Assembly: GCF_018449775.1 (NCBI RefSeq)
Contig: NZ_JAAVVB010000002.1
Span: 62,001 to 126,000, forward strand
Origin: Mucilaginibacter sp. dw_454
Lineage (GTDB): Bacteria > Bacteroidota > Bacteroidia > Sphingobacteriales > Sphingobacteriaceae
DNA length: 64,000 nt
Direction: 5' to 3'
Shown: positions 62,534 through 64,000 of the stretch, piece by piece
Position numbering within the stretch: the first letter of the stretch is position 1
How the letters are laid out: each line of letters begins with the position of its first letter
The notes under the pieces: generated by a model
The model's database searches: none
What the model saw: only the letters and a program-made list of their open reading frames with translations
What the model was told of the DNA's origin: nothing
Program-made: the position numbers and the translations under genes

Positions 62534-64000
62534 ATGCCAGAAATTATGTTTGTAGTAAAAAGAGACGGAAAGCAAGAGTCTGTAAAATTTGATAAAATAA
62601 CCGCACGTATTGAGAAACTGTGCTATGGTTTAAACCCGCAACTGGTTGACCCGGTTGACGTGGCGAAAAAGGTAATTGAAGGTTTGTTTGACGGTGTTAC
62701 TACGTCAGAGCTGGATAACCTTGCCGCAGAGACTGCAGCATCGTTAACTACCAAGCACCCGGACTACGCGTTATTGGCATCGCGTATTGCCGTATCAAAC
62801 TTGCACAAAAACACCATCAAGTCGTTCTCTGAAACTATGGGCTTGTTGTATTACTATATCGACCCTAAAAACGGCAAAAAAGCACCGTTACTGGCCGATG
62901 ATGTTTACGAGATCATTCAAAAAAATGCTGAAGAACTGGATAGCAGCATTATTTATGACCGCGACTTTGGCTTTGACTACTTCGGCTTTAAAACGCTTGA
63001 AAAATCATACCTTTTAAAACTGGATGGCAAAATTGCCGAGCGCCCGCAGCATTTATTTATGCGTGTAGCGGTAGGTATCCACAAAGAGGATATTGCCAGC
63101 GCAATTAAAACATACAACCTGATGAGCGAGCGTTGGTTTACACATGGTACGCCAACCTTATTTAACGCAGGCACACCAAAACCACAAATGTCATCATGCT
63201 TCCTGTTAACCATGAAGGATGACAGCATCGATGGGATCTATGATACCCTGAAGCAAACTGCTAAAATCTCTCAAAGTGCAGGTGGTATCGGTTTAAGCAT
63301 CCACAACGTACGTGCTACCGGTTCATACATCAGCGGCACTAACGGTACCAGCAACGGTATTATCCCAATGCTGCGTGTGTTTAATGACACTGCACGTTAT
63401 GTAGATCAGGGTGGTGGTAAACGTAAAGGCGCTTTCGCTATCTACTTAGAGCCTTGGCATGCAGATATCTTTGAATTTTTGGACCTGCGTAAAAACCACG
63501 GTAAAGAAGAGATGCGTGCCCGCGATTTGTTTTACGCACTTTGGGTGAGCGATTTGTTTATGCAACGCGTTGAAGCTAATGAGGACTGGAGCTTATTCTG
63601 CCCGCACGAAGCACCGGGCCTGGCAGATTGCTTTGGTAAAGACTTTGAAAAACTATACAAGAAATACGAAAAAGAGGGCCGTGCCCGCAGAACGGTAAAA
63701 GCACAAGAACTTTGGTTTGCGGTGTTAGACGCCCAGGTAGAAACCGGCACACCTTACTTGTTATATAAAGATGCTGCCAACAGCAAATCAAACCAGCAAA
63801 ACCTGGGTACTATCAAAAGCTCAAACTTATGTACCGAGATTTTAGAATACACATCTGCTGATGAGATTGCAGTTTGTAACCTGGCATCGTTAGCGTTACC
63901 ACGTTATGTACGCGATGGTAAATTTGATCACGATAAATTATACGAAGTAACATACCAGGCAACTTTAAACCTGAACAAAGTTATTGATCATAACTATTAC
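62534..64000 (+). CDS. nrdA: Ribonucleoside-diphosphate reductase alpha subunit (partial)
   Basis: Catalytic large subunit of class I ribonucleotide reductase, cut by the window end after 489 codons. An ATP-cone begins at [18 protein letters not shown] at 62546 is also possible as start. The active-site region begins with MSSCFLLTM (first redox cysteine), [14 protein letters not shown] [11 protein letters not shown] and [16 protein letters not shown] (radical-site cysteine). The C-terminal redox cysteines lie outside the window. Confidence 0.96.
   Translation, partial: MPEIMFVVKRDGKQESVKFDKITARIEKLCYGLNPQLVDPVDVAKKVIEGLFDGVTTSELDNLAAETAASLTTKHPDYALLASRIAVSNLHKNTIKSFSETMGLLYYYIDPKNGKKAPLLADDVYEIIQKNAEELDSSIIYDRDFGFDYFGFKTLEKSYLLKLDGKIAERPQHLFMRVAVGIHKEDIASAIKTYNLMSERWFTHGTPTLFNAGTPKPQMSSCFLLTMKDDSIDGIYDTLKQTAKISQSAGGIGLSIHNVRATGSYISGTNGTSNGIIPMLRVFNDTARYVDQGGGKRKGAFAIYLEPWHADIFEFLDLRKNHGKEEMRARDLFYALWVSDLFMQRVEANEDWSLFCPHEAPGLADCFGKDFEKLYKKYEKEGRARRTVKAQELWFAVLDAQVETGTPYLLYKDAANSKSNQQNLGTIKSSNLCTEILEYTSADEIAVCNLASLALPRYVRDGKFDHDKLYEVTYQATLNLNKVIDHNYY

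Overview
The window is a chromosomal segment of a Bacteroidota bacterium, most likely of the Sphingobacteriia (Pedobacter/Mucilaginibacter-like; the genus cannot be fixed from the sequence alone). Evidence: a division/cell-wall cluster in the usual Bacteroidota order without murF or ddl, a TonB-type beta-barrel receptor and a DUF5686 barrel with N-terminal carboxypeptidase-regulatory-like domains, a Bacteroidota-type histone H1-like protein, few Shine-Dalgarno sequences, several TAnnTTTG-type -7 promoter elements, and many intergenic palindromic repeats of kinds common in this phylum.

Layout. 1-2600: end of the ribosomal alpha operon (rpsD, rpoA, rplQ). 2620-3310: a REP-associated transposase (RAYT) with four matching REP hairpins. 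3486-5458: dnaK. 5496-8202: hicBA toxin-antitoxin pair downstream of a GH31 glucosidase. 8292-18311: mixed metabolism (nhaA, a nucleotidyltransferase, an M42 peptidase, a GNAT, an acyl-CoA carboxylase beta subunit, a DUF1275 protein, carbonic anhydrase, pruA). 18312-20983: small operon of mostly unknown proteins including two tandem paralogues. 21089-31757: DUF885, DinB, a hydrolase lacking its catalytic Ser and His, a TonB-type receptor, TauE/SafE with DUF1634, a HepT/MntA pair, a UbiD decarboxylase and a secreted protein. 32003-48583: the dcw cluster mraZ-rsmH-ftsL-ftsI-murE-mraY-murD-ftsW-murG-murC-ftsQ-ftsA-ftsZ. 48787-55453: an alpha-oxoamine synthase, histone H1-like protein, dapA, DUF5686, sucD. 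56083-64000: a dicarboxylate symporter with a small membrane partner, a YXWGXW protein, ligA, msrB, nrdB and the 5' part of nrdA, cut by the window end.

The core genes are ordinary; the unusual content is between them. At least a dozen families of imperfect palindromes, often two arms around a short AT-rich core, occupy the gaps. The most informative is between murD and ftsW: a four-helix-bundle (23S intervening-sequence-protein-like) gene, broken or frameshifted at an A9 run, sits between inverted arms. A 28-base exact copy of its 3' end, with the same right arm, lies alone between murE and mraY. This suggests that some solo palindromes are remnants of elements that once carried such genes. 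Other notable signals are a REP hairpin inserted in frame inside the RAYT gene, a MraZ-type AAAGTG operator before mraZ, a nested TTTTCnACA inverted-repeat array before ftsZ, and a TGAAACA cluster around 18.1-18.2 kb.
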